From contig JACDOK010000011.1 of the NCBI GenBank assembly GCA_017656185.1, positions 1-63,456 on the forward strand: 63,456 nt of DNA, in the 5' to 3' direction. The notes below the pieces were generated by a model. The model was not told where the DNA came from, did not search any database, and worked only from the letters and a program-made list of their open reading frames with translations. Positions within the stretch are counted from its first letter, which is position 1, and each line of letters starts with the position of its first letter. This DNA comes from Peptococcaceae bacterium (GTDB lineage Bacteria > Bacillota > Desulfotomaculia > Desulfotomaculales > JACDOK01). This document shows, one piece after another, positions 9,607 to 18,250 of this stretch. A program made the position numbers and the translations under genes.

Positions 9607-9914
9607 AAATCCTAACCCCTTTCACCCTTGCGATTTAACAAGCATCAAGATTGAAATACCATGCTATTCCATAGCAAAGGGAATGTTCCTTCCGCCTTCC
9701 CATTGGCTGCAATCCATTTCTTGTTAGACGAACTGCCTTACTGCCGGGTTTTAATAACACCAGGAAAAACTTGTTTAGGGAGATTTATAGAGAAATTTTT
9801 CGCGTATGCGCGACCAGAAGTTATAGCGGTTAAAGCACAGGGCTTTAATTGTTTGGGCAGTTCCGTCCAGGCACAGGAATATTCCTTTAGGATGTTTTCT
9901 TTAATGCCTCTTTG
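9607..9914 (-). other. Intergenic region, no gene supported
   Basis: About 308 bp between the MFS gene and the DUF3160 gene. A plus-strand frame spans it but runs into the MFS coding region on the opposite strand and has no SD, so I do not call it. A weak 7-bp stem (830-836 with 842-848 of the 9000s, i.e. 9830-9848) lies downstream of the MFS stop but lacks a U-tract. A short palindrome sits at about 9660-9676. Confidence 0.4.
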
Positions 9915-11174
9915 TCAGGCAGAACGAACCGCCTTTGAGGCCGCCTCACCACTTGCTTCATTAACTTTTAAGGTTACGATCTGGCGCCCCAAAACCAGGT
10001 ACAGCCACGCTAATACCAGGCCCAATGAACCCGTAACATAAAAGACACTCGGGCCGCCAAAGTGATCCATAAGCCATCCTCCTACCGCGGGACCCGTCAT
10101 CATTCCCAGGGCACGTAAGGATTCCAGTCCTACATATCTACCGCGTTTGTCCGGTGGCGCGATGGTAACAAGATACTTCATACTGCTGGGAGCGTGATAC
10201 ATCTCCCCTATCGTAAAGATCACGGTCATCGCCAGAAAAACTGCCATTGACTTGCTTACCGCGAACCCGAAAAGGCCCAGGCCGAACAGTGCCGCCCCAA
10301 AAGCCAGAGTCCGGCCTACCGGCGCGTCTTCTGTCCGGCGGGCGATACTCATTTGAAAAACCACTACCATAGAGGCATTGAGTGACAGCAATACCGCAAA
10401 AGTAGTTACCGACCCGGTTACGTCTTCCTTCAGGTAAAGAGGCAGGCTGGTATAGAACTGGGTAACTGCAAACGCCATCAAAACATAGAGCACGACAAAA
10501 AAGCCAACGGTCTTTTGGGCAAAGATGTTTTTATACTCCCTGATGTTTTCCATCAATTTACCATGTGCCTTCGACTTGTTATAATCTGACGGTAAGGTTT
10601 CCGGTAAGTACAGGGCTATGAACCCCGCGACCAGCAGCAACACCGTACCGGTAATCCCGAAAATCACGCTCGGAGACACCATAAATGCCACCGCCCCTAG
10701 TAAGGGTCCTACCGCAAATCCTACATTACCGGCAATACGCATCAAACCATAGGCTTGGGCACGTTTTTCACCCGGCGTAACATCAGCCACCATGGCATTG
10801 GCCGCCGGGCGGTAAAACGCCCCGCAAAATGATTGGCATGCTATCAGAACAGCAAATGACAAGACACTTTCGGCCCAAATCAAGCTCCAAAAGAACAGCC
10901 CCTCAAGGACCAGCGAACCTATCATTATCCGGCGGCGCCCCCACTGGTCAGTCATTGCTCCTGCCACTATACTGCCTACCGTTGCCGCAAGAGGAGAAAT
11001 ACCTACAATCAACCCTACAACCGCGCGGGTGGTATCCAGCCAGTCATACAGCAGGACCGTAAACAAGGGAAAAACCATTGCCGCCGCCGTACAGGTAGCT
11101 ATTTCGCCCCAAAACCGGATCCAAACAGCGCGGTCGAATTCCGAACCATATGACAATAATCGACCTAACAGCAT
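9915..11174 (-). CDS. MFS transporter (drug exporter-like)
   Basis: A 419-residue major facilitator superfamily protein with about 12 predicted membrane helices. Motif A between helices 2 and 3 is clear (GAMTDQWGRRR, near residues 72-82), and the half-repeat between helices 8 and 9 is present in degenerate form. The sequence FCGAFYRPAANAMVADVTPGEKRAQAYG is typical of the multidrug-exporter branch (YttB/MdtH-like). The ligand is unknown. It stands alone, with an A+T-rich 5' flank and no recognisable terminator downstream. Confidence 0.8.
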   Translation of the reverse strand: MLLGRLLSYGSEFDRAVWIRFWGEIATCTAAAMVFPLFTVLLYDWLDTTRAVVGLIVGISPLAATVGSIVAGAMTDQWGRRRIMIGSLVLEGLFFWSLIWAESVLSFAVLIACQSFCGAFYRPAANAMVADVTPGEKRAQAYGLMRIAGNVGFAVGPLLGAVAFMVSPSVIFGITGTVLLLVAGFIALYLPETLPSDYNKSKAHGKLMENIREYKNIFAQKTVGFFVVLYVLMAFAVTQFYTSLPLYLKEDVTGSVTTFAVLLSLNASMVVVFQMSIARRTEDAPVGRTLAFGAALFGLGLFGFAVSKSMAVFLAMTVIFTIGEMYHAPSSMKYLVTIAPPDKRGRYVGLESLRALGMMTGPAVGGWLMDHFGGPSVFYVTGSLGLVLAWLYLVLGRQIVTLKVNEASGEAASKAVRSA

Positions 11175-11194
11175 GCCTCTTCTCCTACTCCAGC

Positions 11195-11347
11195 CTAAAC
11201 TTTAAACAACGATACATCGTTTTTTACAGTTAAAAACAATCCAATTATAACTCCTGAAATGAACACTTGTAAATATAAGGCCAAAGAACCTGAGTACCCA
11301 ATGACTACGATGATCAGGGCCGCCGTTAACCATTTGTGCCGCTTCAT
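11195..11347 (-). pseudogene. Short ORF duplicating the N-terminus of the FG-GAP lipoprotein
   Basis: A 50-codon frame whose first 17 residues (MKRHKWLTAALIIVVIG) closely match the N-terminus of the FG-GAP lipoprotein starting at 7384 (MKRYKWLTAVLILSMIVIG). DNA similarity spans about 11285-11347 against 7322-7384. The rest of the protein does not resemble the parent and ends at a TAG. It could be a remnant left by partial duplication or a small membrane peptide. No good SD precedes it. The remainder of 11175-11509 contains only the terminator of the radical SAM gene. Confidence 0.5.
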
Positions 11348-11479
11348 AATGCCCGCGCGCCTGATTTTAACATGGGTTTTAACCCTTTTTTCGGACAGTG
11401 AATAAATTCCTGATTATATAGACGCAGCATGCTGTGTGTTGGTTTTCGAGAAGGGGAAAAACTGTCTGCATCAAAGAGT

Positions 11480-11507
11480 AAAAAAGGTAGTCCGAAATGG
11501 ACTACCC
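11480..11507 (-). terminator. Rho-independent terminator of the radical SAM gene
   Basis: An 8-bp perfect stem (11486-11493 with 11499-11506) with a 5-nt loop, starting 3 bp after the radical SAM stop codon and followed on the minus strand by a run of at least five Ts. Confidence 0.85.
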
Positions 11508-11509
11508 TG

Positions 11510-12934
11510 TTATTTCTCCTCTTTCCAGGTACCACAAGGACATATCTCCGGTGTTAGGTAAGCCCGGTAATCGGTAGTCAAGCGTATGCCCTCCAGTAAC
11601 TTCAGGAGATGCGAAAGCGAAAGTTTGCCGGAAATAAGCCTAGTTATAAACCATTTCAAAGTACCCGCCGTGTTCCTTGAACTCAAATAGGTCTTCCGGT
11701 ACAGGTTGGCAAATTCCTGATAAAACTGGTTTACGGAAATCTTGGTGGGAAGTACGGCATGCAGCAGGTCGTACAGGTTGTAATTCATCGTGGTTATCCG
11801 TTCCTTAACCTGTTGATAGAGCTCGGTACCGGGAAGCGGCGTTAAAACGCTGAAATAAGGTTGGCTGATCTTTAACCTGCGTACATACTCTATGAGCTTG
11901 CGAAATTCCTGCCGGGTAAATTGAGGATCAACAATAAAGGATGCGTAGACTCCAATGTTGAGAGACTGCAGAAACTTCAAGGCCTTTTCGTTGTTCTGAA
12001 CCGAGTTCCGTTTGTTGATCGCGTTCAGCCCGTCTTGGTCGATCTTTTCGAAGCCGATAAAGACGTTATCCAGCCCCACTTCGGCCCATTTCTTAATTAC
12101 ATCGGGATGTTTGATGATGGTGTCGCTGCGCGCCTGGAAAATATAGCGCCGGCGCGGCAGCTTGGAACGCGCGATAAGATCGGCGATCTTAAAAGACCTG
12201 TCGATATCGATCAGAAAATTGTCATCGGTAAAAAGGACATCCCCGGGGGGTAGGGTTTTAACTTCCTCTACCACTCTTTCGGGGCTCATAAAACGAATCT
12301 TACCGCGGTGAAACCTCCATATACTGCAAAAGTTACAATGATAAGGACAGCCCCTGGATGTTTCCATAAGGTTAAAAGGCCGGCGCGTTCCAAGATAATA
12401 TTTGTTACGGTATCGTTTCGTAAGTTCTCTGTTGGGAATAGGGACTTCATCCAAATCAACCACAAGAGGCCGCTCCGGGGTTAAAACCTGCCCTTCCGGC
12501 GTGTTTACGGCCAACCCCGCCACCTTAGTGAGGTCCTCACCCCTCTCTAAAGCATTAACCAGATAAGGCGCAGCAGCTTCGCCATCGCCAATGACTACTG
12601 CATCGATTGCCGGGTGGTAAAAATCCTCAGGTTTAAGAGAAGCGTGATGACCTCCTATAAACAGGAATACATCCGGCTTGGTCGTTTTTACTAATTGGGC
12701 TATGGCAAGAGTCTTGTAAACGTCAACGGTAAAGGAACAACTAATCCCCACTACATCAGGTTTGAATGCAGTAATTTCATTAGTCAAGCGGCGGTCATTA
12801 AACAAGTCTAAAATGCGCACCTCATGTTCACTCAGCGAGGCAGCTACCACTTCGAGCCCAAGTGGTTCTGTCTGGATCAGCTGCTTAAATACCGGTCCTT
12901 TGGACGGGCGGGGCTGCAATAGAAGTATTCGCAT
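11510..12934 (-). CDS. B12-binding domain radical SAM protein
   Basis: A 474-residue enzyme with an N-terminal cobalamin-binding-like Rossmann domain (about residues 1-130, LLLQPRPSKGP and VGISCSFT) and a central radical SAM barrel. The 4Fe-4S motif CxxxCxxC is RGCPYHCNFCSIW with Cys196, 200 and 203. A SAM-binding region (LFTDDNF) and C-terminal helical extension follow. Relatives carry out methylations or ring rearrangements in lipid, hopanoid, bacteriochlorophyll or natural-product synthesis; the substrate here is unknown. The frame extends 21 codons upstream, but SD GGAGG lies 9 nt before the second ATG of ATGGGTATG, so I start at 12934. It is monocistronic, with a terminator just downstream. 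Confidence 0.8.
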   Translation of the reverse strand: MRILLLQPRPSKGPVFKQLIQTEPLGLEVVAASLSEHEVRILDLFNDRRLTNEITAFKPDVVGISCSFTVDVYKTLAIAQLVKTTKPDVFLFIGGHHASLKPEDFYHPAIDAVVIGDGEAAAPYLVNALERGEDLTKVAGLAVNTPEGQVLTPERPLVVDLDEVPIPNRELTKRYRNKYYLGTRRPFNLMETSRGCPYHCNFCSIWRFHRGKIRFMSPERVVEEVKTLPPGDVLFTDDNFLIDIDRSFKIADLIARSKLPRRRYIFQARSDTIIKHPDVIKKWAEVGLDNVFIGFEKIDQDGLNAINKRNSVQNNEKALKFLQSLNIGVYASFIVDPQFTRQEFRKLIEYVRRLKISQPYFSVLTPLPGTELYQQVKERITTMNYNLYDLLHAVLPTKISVNQFYQEFANLYRKTYLSSRNTAGTLKWFITRLISGKLSLSHLLKLLEGIRLTTDYRAYLTPEICPCGTWKEEK

Positions 12935-13207
12935 ACCCATACACCTCCGTTTATCAACAAACAATATGCGGAAAAAGAACCTTTTTAAACTTATCATTTA
13001 TTTCCAGGTTATATTTATACCAACTTATGGATAAAAGGGAAGAGTTTATATTTTAGGGTTTGAGACAAGTATTTGTAAGGTATGGAGCAGGATTCCTGGC
13101 CTTCTGTGGGAATTTTGGTTGTTATTACCTACTAGATTATAATTCTATGATGCTGATCAATATCCTTTTTTATAAAAAAAAATTTTTCCCCATTAGATTG
13201 GAAGCCC

Positions 13208-13495
13208 TCAAAAGATCTGCTTAGTTTTGATATAAGTAAAGAACGTAACAGATATAATTCCATCCTTTATCGAAACCTGAAGCTTCCATTCTAAAAGCTT
13301 AGGTTCTAACCAATCCCAATTTTCATCTGTAGAATAATTAATCGAATAAGGAAATTCCGAAGGGTTATCATCTAAAATCTCGTGTGTACTCCAGTTACAC
13401 CCGTGCCACATAGCACCAAACTCAGTTAATTCGCGCGCAAAAATCGATGCGTGCAAGTAAGACCAAAGCGAATCGTCCCCTTCGATAGCTTCCAA
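13208..13495 (-). pseudogene. 5'-truncated gene of unknown function
   Basis: The longest start-initiated frame is 95 residues from a TTG, but the same frame continues coherently upstream (residues reading FKQVGEPFSRASTTCGALES) to a stop near 13623 without any ATG or GTG. The natural start therefore seems to be missing, with the break falling in or next to the methyltransferase fragment on the other strand. The protein is acidic and aromatic-rich (WLEPKLLEWKLQV) and I do not recognise the family. Low G+C and loss of the 5' end point to decay. Confidence 0.5.
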
Positions 13496-13595
13496 TACGC
13501 TCTCTAAAGCCCCGCAGGTCGTGGATGCTCTAGAAAATGGTTCTCCAACTTGTTTAAAATAACAATAGGAAATAAGTGGGGGTGGAAGTCCGAGG

Positions 13596-14082
13596 ATGAG
13601 CAGACCTTTTTGGGAGGATGCCTATCAAAACCCCAATGCGAATGCCTTTGGTAAACCGAGTAAAGAGATTATCCAGTTAGCTCATGTTCTTTCTCCAGGA
13701 AGCTCTGTGCTCGATATTGGCTGTGGTGAAGGCAGAAATGCACTTTTCCTGGTCAATCAAGGTTTCCGAGTAGATGCTTTTGATATCTCAGAAGCAGGTA
13801 TACGCAAATTGAAAAACGTTGCGACTGAAAGCAAGCTAACGCTCAATGCTTGGGTTGACGACATAACTAGGTTTCATTTTCGCGAGTGTAAAAGAATTAG
13901 GGGTTTCTCCTAAGGATGCAGTTTACATTGGTGACCAGTTTGATAAAGATGCTTTAGGTGCTTCTAAGGCGGGGTTGCACGGAATATAGCTTGATCGTAA
14001 TAGCTCGCCCAGCATAAATACATTAGTAACCGTCATTAAAAGTCTCTCAGAAGTGCTTGATGTTATTGCAAGTCTACGTTAA
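13596..14082 (+). pseudogene. Chimeric remnant: SAM methyltransferase N-terminus joined to HAD hydrolase C-terminus
   Basis: From the ATG at 13596 the frame encodes a class I methyltransferase start (PFWEDAY, FGKPS, then motif I VLDIGCGEGRNALFL and motif II FDISEAGI), like the TehB family. Near 13876 it stops making sense. In the next frame a HAD-phosphatase C-terminus appears: LGVSPKDAVYIGDQF, DALGASKAGLHGI, then a TAG at 13987-13989 where the family has Trp, and LDRNSS to a TAA at 14080. The 105-codon frame thus ends in 10 out-of-frame residues. This is a fusion of two broken genes by deletion, plus a nonsense mutation; neither product should work. Confidence 0.8.
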
Positions 14083-14296
14083 CCTAAAGGCTCATCAAAG
14101 CATGGACGGCATAGGCTATTCGTTGACTTGCACTTTAACTAGTACCGTTTGATGTCGTAAGTCGTAATTTCCTTTACTTTATTATTGTTGGAACGTAAAG
14201 TAAGATGCTTTAGTTTTGGTGCAGATCAGTTTTAGCCTGGCTGCAATTCGTAGCCTAAGGGATGGAGTGCGAGTTCTTAAAACCGAGGTATGTAGA

Positions 14297-15055
14297 TTGA
14301 ACGTTAAGTCTTACTTAAAACGAATTAAAATGGAACATCGAGGAAACAAAGCAGATCATACGTTATTGTCCCAATTACAAAAACAACATATGCTGACTGT
14401 TCCTTTTGAAAATCTAGACATTATACAAGGTAAAAGAATCACATTAAATGTGGAGGATTTTTTCCATAAGATTGTTGAGAATAGGCGAGGCGGATTTTGT
14501 TATGAGCTGAACGGCCTATTCCATTGGCTTCTTAAAGAACTTGGGTTTAACTCTTGCATACTTTCGGCACAAGTAAAGCGAGCAGACGGAACGTTTGAAC
14601 CTGAATACGACCATATGATGCTTCTCGTTCACCTGGACAAAGACTATGTGGTGGATGTTGGTTTTGGTAATTCAGTTCGTTCCCCTCTGCCACTTTCAGG
14701 AGAAGAAATAAATGATGTAAGCGGGGTATATAGGATAAAACCTAATTATTCCATATTGTACGGGTATTTCTTTCAGAAAAAGAGAGATGGTAAATGGGTT
14801 TCTCTATACCACTTTACAAAAACTCCCAGGAGCCTTTCTAATTTCCAAGCAATGTGTGATTATCATCAAACGTCTCCAGATTCTGACTTTACACAGAAAT
14901 TACTATGCACAATGGCCACAGAGATTGGCCATGTTACGCTTTCAGGAGAAACACTTACTATAACGGAAGGGGGGATGAAAAGAGTATATCCTATTTCTTC
15001 CCTGACTGAACGCGAGCAAATACTAAGTCAGTACTTTGGGATAACCTTGCCATAA
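14297..15055 (+). CDS. nat: Arylamine N-acetyltransferase
   Basis: A 252-residue enzyme that transfers acetyl groups from acetyl-CoA to aromatic amines or hydrazines. The Cys-His-Asp triad is intact: Cys68 in RRGGFCYELN, His106 in YDHMML and Asp120 in VDVGFG. The N-terminal VPFENLDI motif is also present. The frame extends 27 codons upstream, but those residues do not look family-like, and the TTG at 14297 has GAGG 9 nt upstream. It is the only clearly intact enzyme gene in the A+T-rich 13-17 kb island and may be a recent acquisition. Its physiological substrate is unknown. Confidence 0.85.
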   Translation: MNVKSYLKRIKMEHRGNKADHTLLSQLQKQHMLTVPFENLDIIQGKRITLNVEDFFHKIVENRRGGFCYELNGLFHWLLKELGFNSCILSAQVKRADGTFEPEYDHMMLLVHLDKDYVVDVGFGNSVRSPLPLSGEEINDVSGVYRIKPNYSILYGYFFQKKRDGKWVSLYHFTKTPRSLSNFQAMCDYHQTSPDSDFTQKLLCTMATEIGHVTLSGETLTITEGGMKRVYPISSLTEREQILSQYFGITLP

Positions 15056-15138
15056 TCCAAAGCAGGGGAGCCCCCTATTTGTTTGATCCGTATAGTTACT
15101 TCTAAGATGCGATAGATCTTGAATGGAGGAATAATTGA

Positions 15139-15324
15139 GTGAAGAGAAGTGAGCTACTTCCAGGAAAACATTTCAATGTTTTGAAGTTAATTTATGATCG
15201 TTTGTCTAATTCTAATGTGAATTGGGTGGTTACTGGGAGCACTGCTTTTGTAATTCAAGGAATACCTCTAAAACCTAATGATACTGACATTAGTCTTAAT
15301 TATGAACTCGAAAGGACTGAATAA
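15139..15324 (+). pseudogene. Truncated nucleotidyltransferase-fold protein
   Basis: A 61-residue product from a GTG start with SD GGAGGA. It has the opening of a MNT/AbiEii-like nucleotidyltransferase: NVNWVVTGSTAFVIQG, where GS marks the fold, followed by KPNDTDI, equivalent to the first two metal-binding aspartates. The protein then ends within 10 residues (NYELERTE), whereas family members continue for over 100 residues with a third acidic residue. It is probably a remnant produced by deletion. Family members can act in toxin-antitoxin modules, but no partner is visible. Confidence 0.5.
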
Positions 15325-15327
15325 ACA

Positions 15328-15777
15328 GTGAAAAAACGCCAATACCTAATTGGTATCGCCATGTTTTACTTAATTGTAATTGGGGTCATGAGGGTTCAAC
15401 CGTATATTGATTACTACGCTAGAAGTACCGGGAATCTTGCTGGGACCCTTCTTTTATCAATACCATCCTTAATCGGTATTGCAGTTGGTACAACTCTTCT
15501 ACGATTTGATGTAATATTAGAGGCTATTACCAATCGAAATCGGTTTAGTATACAGTGGACTACCCTATTGATCTTTGGTTCCCCATTTGCCCTATTTAAT
15601 GTCCTGATTCCCTTGTTAGACTGGGTTACGGCTGGCAGGTTGGTGGCGATAGAGCTTGCATACTTCACAATTGTTAGTCCAGCAGCAGGGGTCATTGCTT
15701 CTATTTTACTAGGATTAGGATTTCTTTTCAGTCTTAGAAGAAAGGGTGAGAGCACCGGACCTTTGGATCCTAATTGA
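15328..15777 (+). CDS. Small membrane protein of unknown function
   Basis: A 149-residue protein starting with GTG 3 bp after the truncated nucleotidyltransferase. Four hydrophobic segments are visible, at about residues 6-23, 38-58, 76-98 and 107-136, with a basic C-terminal tail (SLRRKGES). I recognise no family motif. The codon usage is A+T-rich like the rest of the island. The 221 bp downstream (15778-15998) contain no gene or hairpin that I can support. Confidence 0.5.
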   Translation: MKKRQYLIGIAMFYLIVIGVMRVQPYIDYYARSTGNLAGTLLLSIPSLIGIAVGTTLLRFDVILEAITNRNRFSIQWTTLLIFGSPFALFNVLIPLLDWVTAGRLVAIELAYFTIVSPAAGVIASILLGLGFLFSLRRKGESTGPLDPN

Positions 15778-15998
15778 CAACGTGATTATCTTTATACTAA
15801 CTGCGGGCTCATACTTACCCAGACTATGTGTTATGTTTTCCCGGAGCAAGCTGATTGGAATAATACTGGAACCGATTAATGCTTCTTTCATAATTGATTA
15901 CGTCAATGGCAACTGAAAAGTAAACAACTTTATTATCGAATATATAGAATACTATTATTAAAAAATCTTGGCCTTAATAAGCTATCGGCAAGGAATCT

Positions 15999-16795
15999 TT
16001 GGTGGCCCGGCTTCTGGTCAAGGAGATCAACCGCCGCATGGAAGAAACCGAAGCTGCCCTGGGCATCGACAGGGTTAAACCGTTTGAACTGTACGTCTGC
16101 CGGGGTCAGCGCCAGGCAAGGTTGCCACTGTTTTGCCCGAAATACCTAGAGCCGATCCTGGCCGGCGGGGACTTCGCGGAAGCCCGGCACCTGGTGCTGA
16201 AAAAATGCCTGAAGATGTACTGCCGGGAGTTTACCGGAGCCGGTAAGACCGACTTGCTGAAGGTTATCGATCCCTGGTCGCTGGTACGCGGGAACGGTCC
16301 GTCCCGTTATGTGGACGAGTTATACCCTGCGCCCGTGCCCTATGATGAAAGTGATGGAGCTTTTTTGAGCCGAATGATTGAAGGTATCCGGCCCCTTTTG
16401 CCCACCGACCGCCTGCAGGCACCGGATTTTTTGGCGCCGGGCCAGGTACTGAAAGAGCTAACCGAGTTTGTGACGGTGGAAGCAGGGCTCGGCCCGGTGG
16501 TAGCTCGTCAGTTGGTTGAAGAGGTTATCGCCTTGCGTAATATCTGCTCTGCTGCCTGCGCACCAAGGAGCTAAACACCGGTGAAATGCCTCTGCTGGTC
16601 ACCCATGTCAGCGCACGCTTGTCGGAAGATACGGCCACGCGTTACAGGCGCTTAGCGCCGGTGATTATCAAGATCTGGACTCCCGAGGAGCTGGCCAGTG
16701 TTCCTAACACCGTGCCGGGATTCCTGGAACAATTGAAAAGGCGTATTGTGCGGGTCTGTTTTGAGGCCTACCGGCAAAACGGTCTTTTAACTTAA
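15999..16795 (+). pseudogene. Frameshifted DUF1670-like protein, 5'-truncated
   Basis: Two frames together look like one protein. The first (191 codons from GTG 15999, to TAA 16572-16574) contains RVKPFELYVCRGQRQARLPLF and EAGLGPVVARQLVEEVIALRN. After a frameshift near 16545 the match continues as CCLRTKELNTGEMPLLVTHVSARL and ends at 16795. The layout resembles DUF1670 proteins, often multicopy in Clostridia, but this family call is from memory and tentative. An in-frame TAA lies just upstream of the start with no ATG between, so the 5' end also seems lost. G+C content rises sharply at about 15990, marking the edge of the A+T-rich DNA. Confidence 0.55.
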
Positions 16796-16890
16796 GAGCG
16801 CAAGACAAAGAAAGCACGACAATAACCGCTCATTTGGGGGTAGATGGCGCGAGGTCCCGATAACCGCGACGGTACTCGGGGTTATCAAGC

Positions 16891-16922
16891 AAAAACCCGC
16901 TAACCCTTCTGGTTAGCGGGTT
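16891..16922 (-). terminator. Rho-independent terminator of rnpB
   Basis: A perfect 12-bp stem (16894-16905 with 16911-16922) with a 5-nt loop and a T-tract on the minus strand. It begins directly after the 3' end of the RNase P RNA. Confidence 0.9.
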
Positions 16923-16923
16923 T

Positions 16924-17351
16924 GTGAGTAAACCTATAAGCCGAGTTCTGTCGTGGGTGATCATCTATCTGGGACGTTAGTTGCCTAACGCCTCTAGCGA
17001 CCTGACCCGGGGACGGAGCGGGCCACTCCATGGTCCCCCTATTCGGTCTTGCTCCGGGTGGGGTTTACCTAGCCGGCCGGTCGCCCGGCCGCTGGTGCGC
17101 TCTTACCGCACCGTTGCACCCTTACCCAGCACTCAACCCGGTAATTGAAAGATTATCTTTCACGTGAAAAACTATTCTTCAAACAAAAGGCAACCTTTCA
17201 TTCACTGGGTTGAGTGCTGGGCGGTCTACATTTCTGTGGCACTATCCTTGGGGTCGCCCCCACTGGGTGTTACCCAGCACCCTGCCCTATGGAGCTCGGA
17301 CTTTCCTCAGGCACTTGACATCAAGTGCCCGCGATCACCTGATTTACTCAC
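16924..17351 (-). ncRNA. rnpB: RNase P RNA, bacterial class A
   Basis: The catalytic RNA that removes 5' leaders from pre-tRNAs. On the minus strand the universally conserved core reads GAGGAAAGTCCGAGCTCC (J3/4-P4) followed by the ATAGGGCAGGGTGCTGGGTAA block. The 3' end carries the GACAGAACTCGGCTTAT (P4 3' strand) element. The two ends pair as P1 (GTGAGTAAA with TTTACTCAC). The architecture is the ancestral class A rather than the class B of Bacillus. The length is about 428 nt, with an A+T-rich extension in the P12 region. Promoter and terminator bracket it precisely. Confidence 0.95.
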
Positions 17352-17358
17352 CTTTTTC

Positions 17359-17387
17359 ATGTTATCACCAAAATCCCCAAAAATCAA
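17359..17387 (-). promoter_or_regulatory. Sigma-A promoter of rnpB
   Basis: On the minus strand TTGATT (17382-17387) and TAACAT (17359-17364) are spaced by exactly 17 bp, and the -10 box ends 7 nt before the 5' end of RNase P RNA. Confidence 0.8.
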
Positions 17388-17505
17388 GGATATTCGCTGG
17401 ATTCCGCTTTTCAGCTTGCGTTTTTATAGCATAATAATGATCTTTCGTTGTAGGACCCGAGTGTTTTTTTGCGGTCGCGCCGGGGTTCCCGGAGCACTCT
17501 TTATC

Positions 17506-18150
17506 CTAATACTTCATACCGGCAAGCAGCTGTCTCAGTTCCGCCCAGCTGTCCACCAGGTAGTCCGGTGCGAACGGCACCATGTCCTCCCTGCGGACCG
17601 CCCCCCAGGTGACACCGATCGTAGTAATGCCGGCGGCTTTACCGGCCTGGATGTCATAATAACTGTCCCCGACATAGACAGCTTCTTGAGCCTTAACACC
17701 TAAAAGGTCTAGTGCCGTAAGCAACGGCTCCGGGTTGGGTTTGGCCGCCTGAACGTCATCTTTGGTTACGGTAATGTCCACCAGATGGTCGATGCCGGTA
17801 ACACGCATACCACGTTCGGTCATTTCGCGGCGTTTGGAAGTCACTACCCCGACCTTTAAGCCCCATTTCTTTATCGCCGCTAGTGTTTCCACAGTCTCCG
17901 GAAACACTTTGATGTACTGGTCGTGGATGGTGCGCTGGTACTCAATGTAGCGGTTAAAGAGTTCTTCGGCACGGGCCCCTCCAAACTGCTGGCACGCATC
18001 CCACAAGGGAATACCGATAGTCTTGAGCACCGCGCCGTTGTTCCACGGCAGGTTCATCTGCCTGAAAACCTCACGGTAGGTTTTTTCGATGAGGGGAATA
18101 GAATCCAAAAGGGTCCCGTCGAGATCGAAAAGTACGGCTTTAAGTGCCAC
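17506..18150 (-). CDS. HAD-family phosphatase (PpaX/Gph-like)
   Basis: A 214-residue HAD hydrolase of the phosphoglycolate phosphatase/pyrophosphatase branch. All four motifs are present: I FDLDGTLLDS (residues 8-17), II VVTSKR, III K in AKPNPEP, and IV GDSYYDI. An alpha-helical C1 cap lies between motifs I and II. The closest well-known relatives are PpaX and Gph, but the cap does not allow a choice of substrate. The gene precedes rnpB; an 11-bp repeat array separates it from the GyrI-like gene upstream. Confidence 0.8.
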   Translation of the reverse strand: MALKAVLFDLDGTLLDSIPLIEKTYREVFRQMNLPWNNGAVLKTIGIPLWDACQQFGGARAEELFNRYIEYQRTIHDQYIKVFPETVETLAAIKKWGLKVGVVTSKRREMTERGMRVTGIDHLVDITVTKDDVQAAKPNPEPLLTALDLLGVKAQEAVYVGDSYYDIQAGKAAGITTIGVTWGAVRREDMVPFAPDYLVDSWAELRQLLAGMKY

Positions 18151-18173
18151 GTCCGGCGCTCCCTCCGGTCAGT

Positions 18174-18250
18174 GTGATACAGTGGTAACACAATGGTAAC
18201 ACAGTAGTAACACAATAGTGATACAGTAGTGACACAATAGTGATACCTAC
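18174..18250. repeat. Seven tandem copies of an 11-bp unit
   Basis: Starting at 18174, seven 11-bp units run without gap, with consensus GTRAYACARTR. Alternate units carry CAGT and CAAT, suggesting a 22-bp higher-order period. The last unit contains the stop codon of the GyrI-like gene on the minus strand. No coding role is apparent. Confidence 0.85.

Noticed and set aside
9661-10041. Plus-strand 126-codon frame
   Set aside because: No SD, and its 3' half lies antisense to the MFS transporter coding sequence.
11344-11535. 63-codon minus-strand frame ending at the ATGA before the 50-codon remnant
   Set aside because: It begins inside the radical SAM gene and crosses its terminator; no family resemblance.
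13596-13913. Functional small methyltransferase
   Set aside because: Only motifs I and II are present and the end is out-of-frame HAD sequence.
17164-17703. 179-codon plus-strand frame
   Set aside because: It lies across RNase P RNA and the HAD phosphatase gene on the opposite strand.
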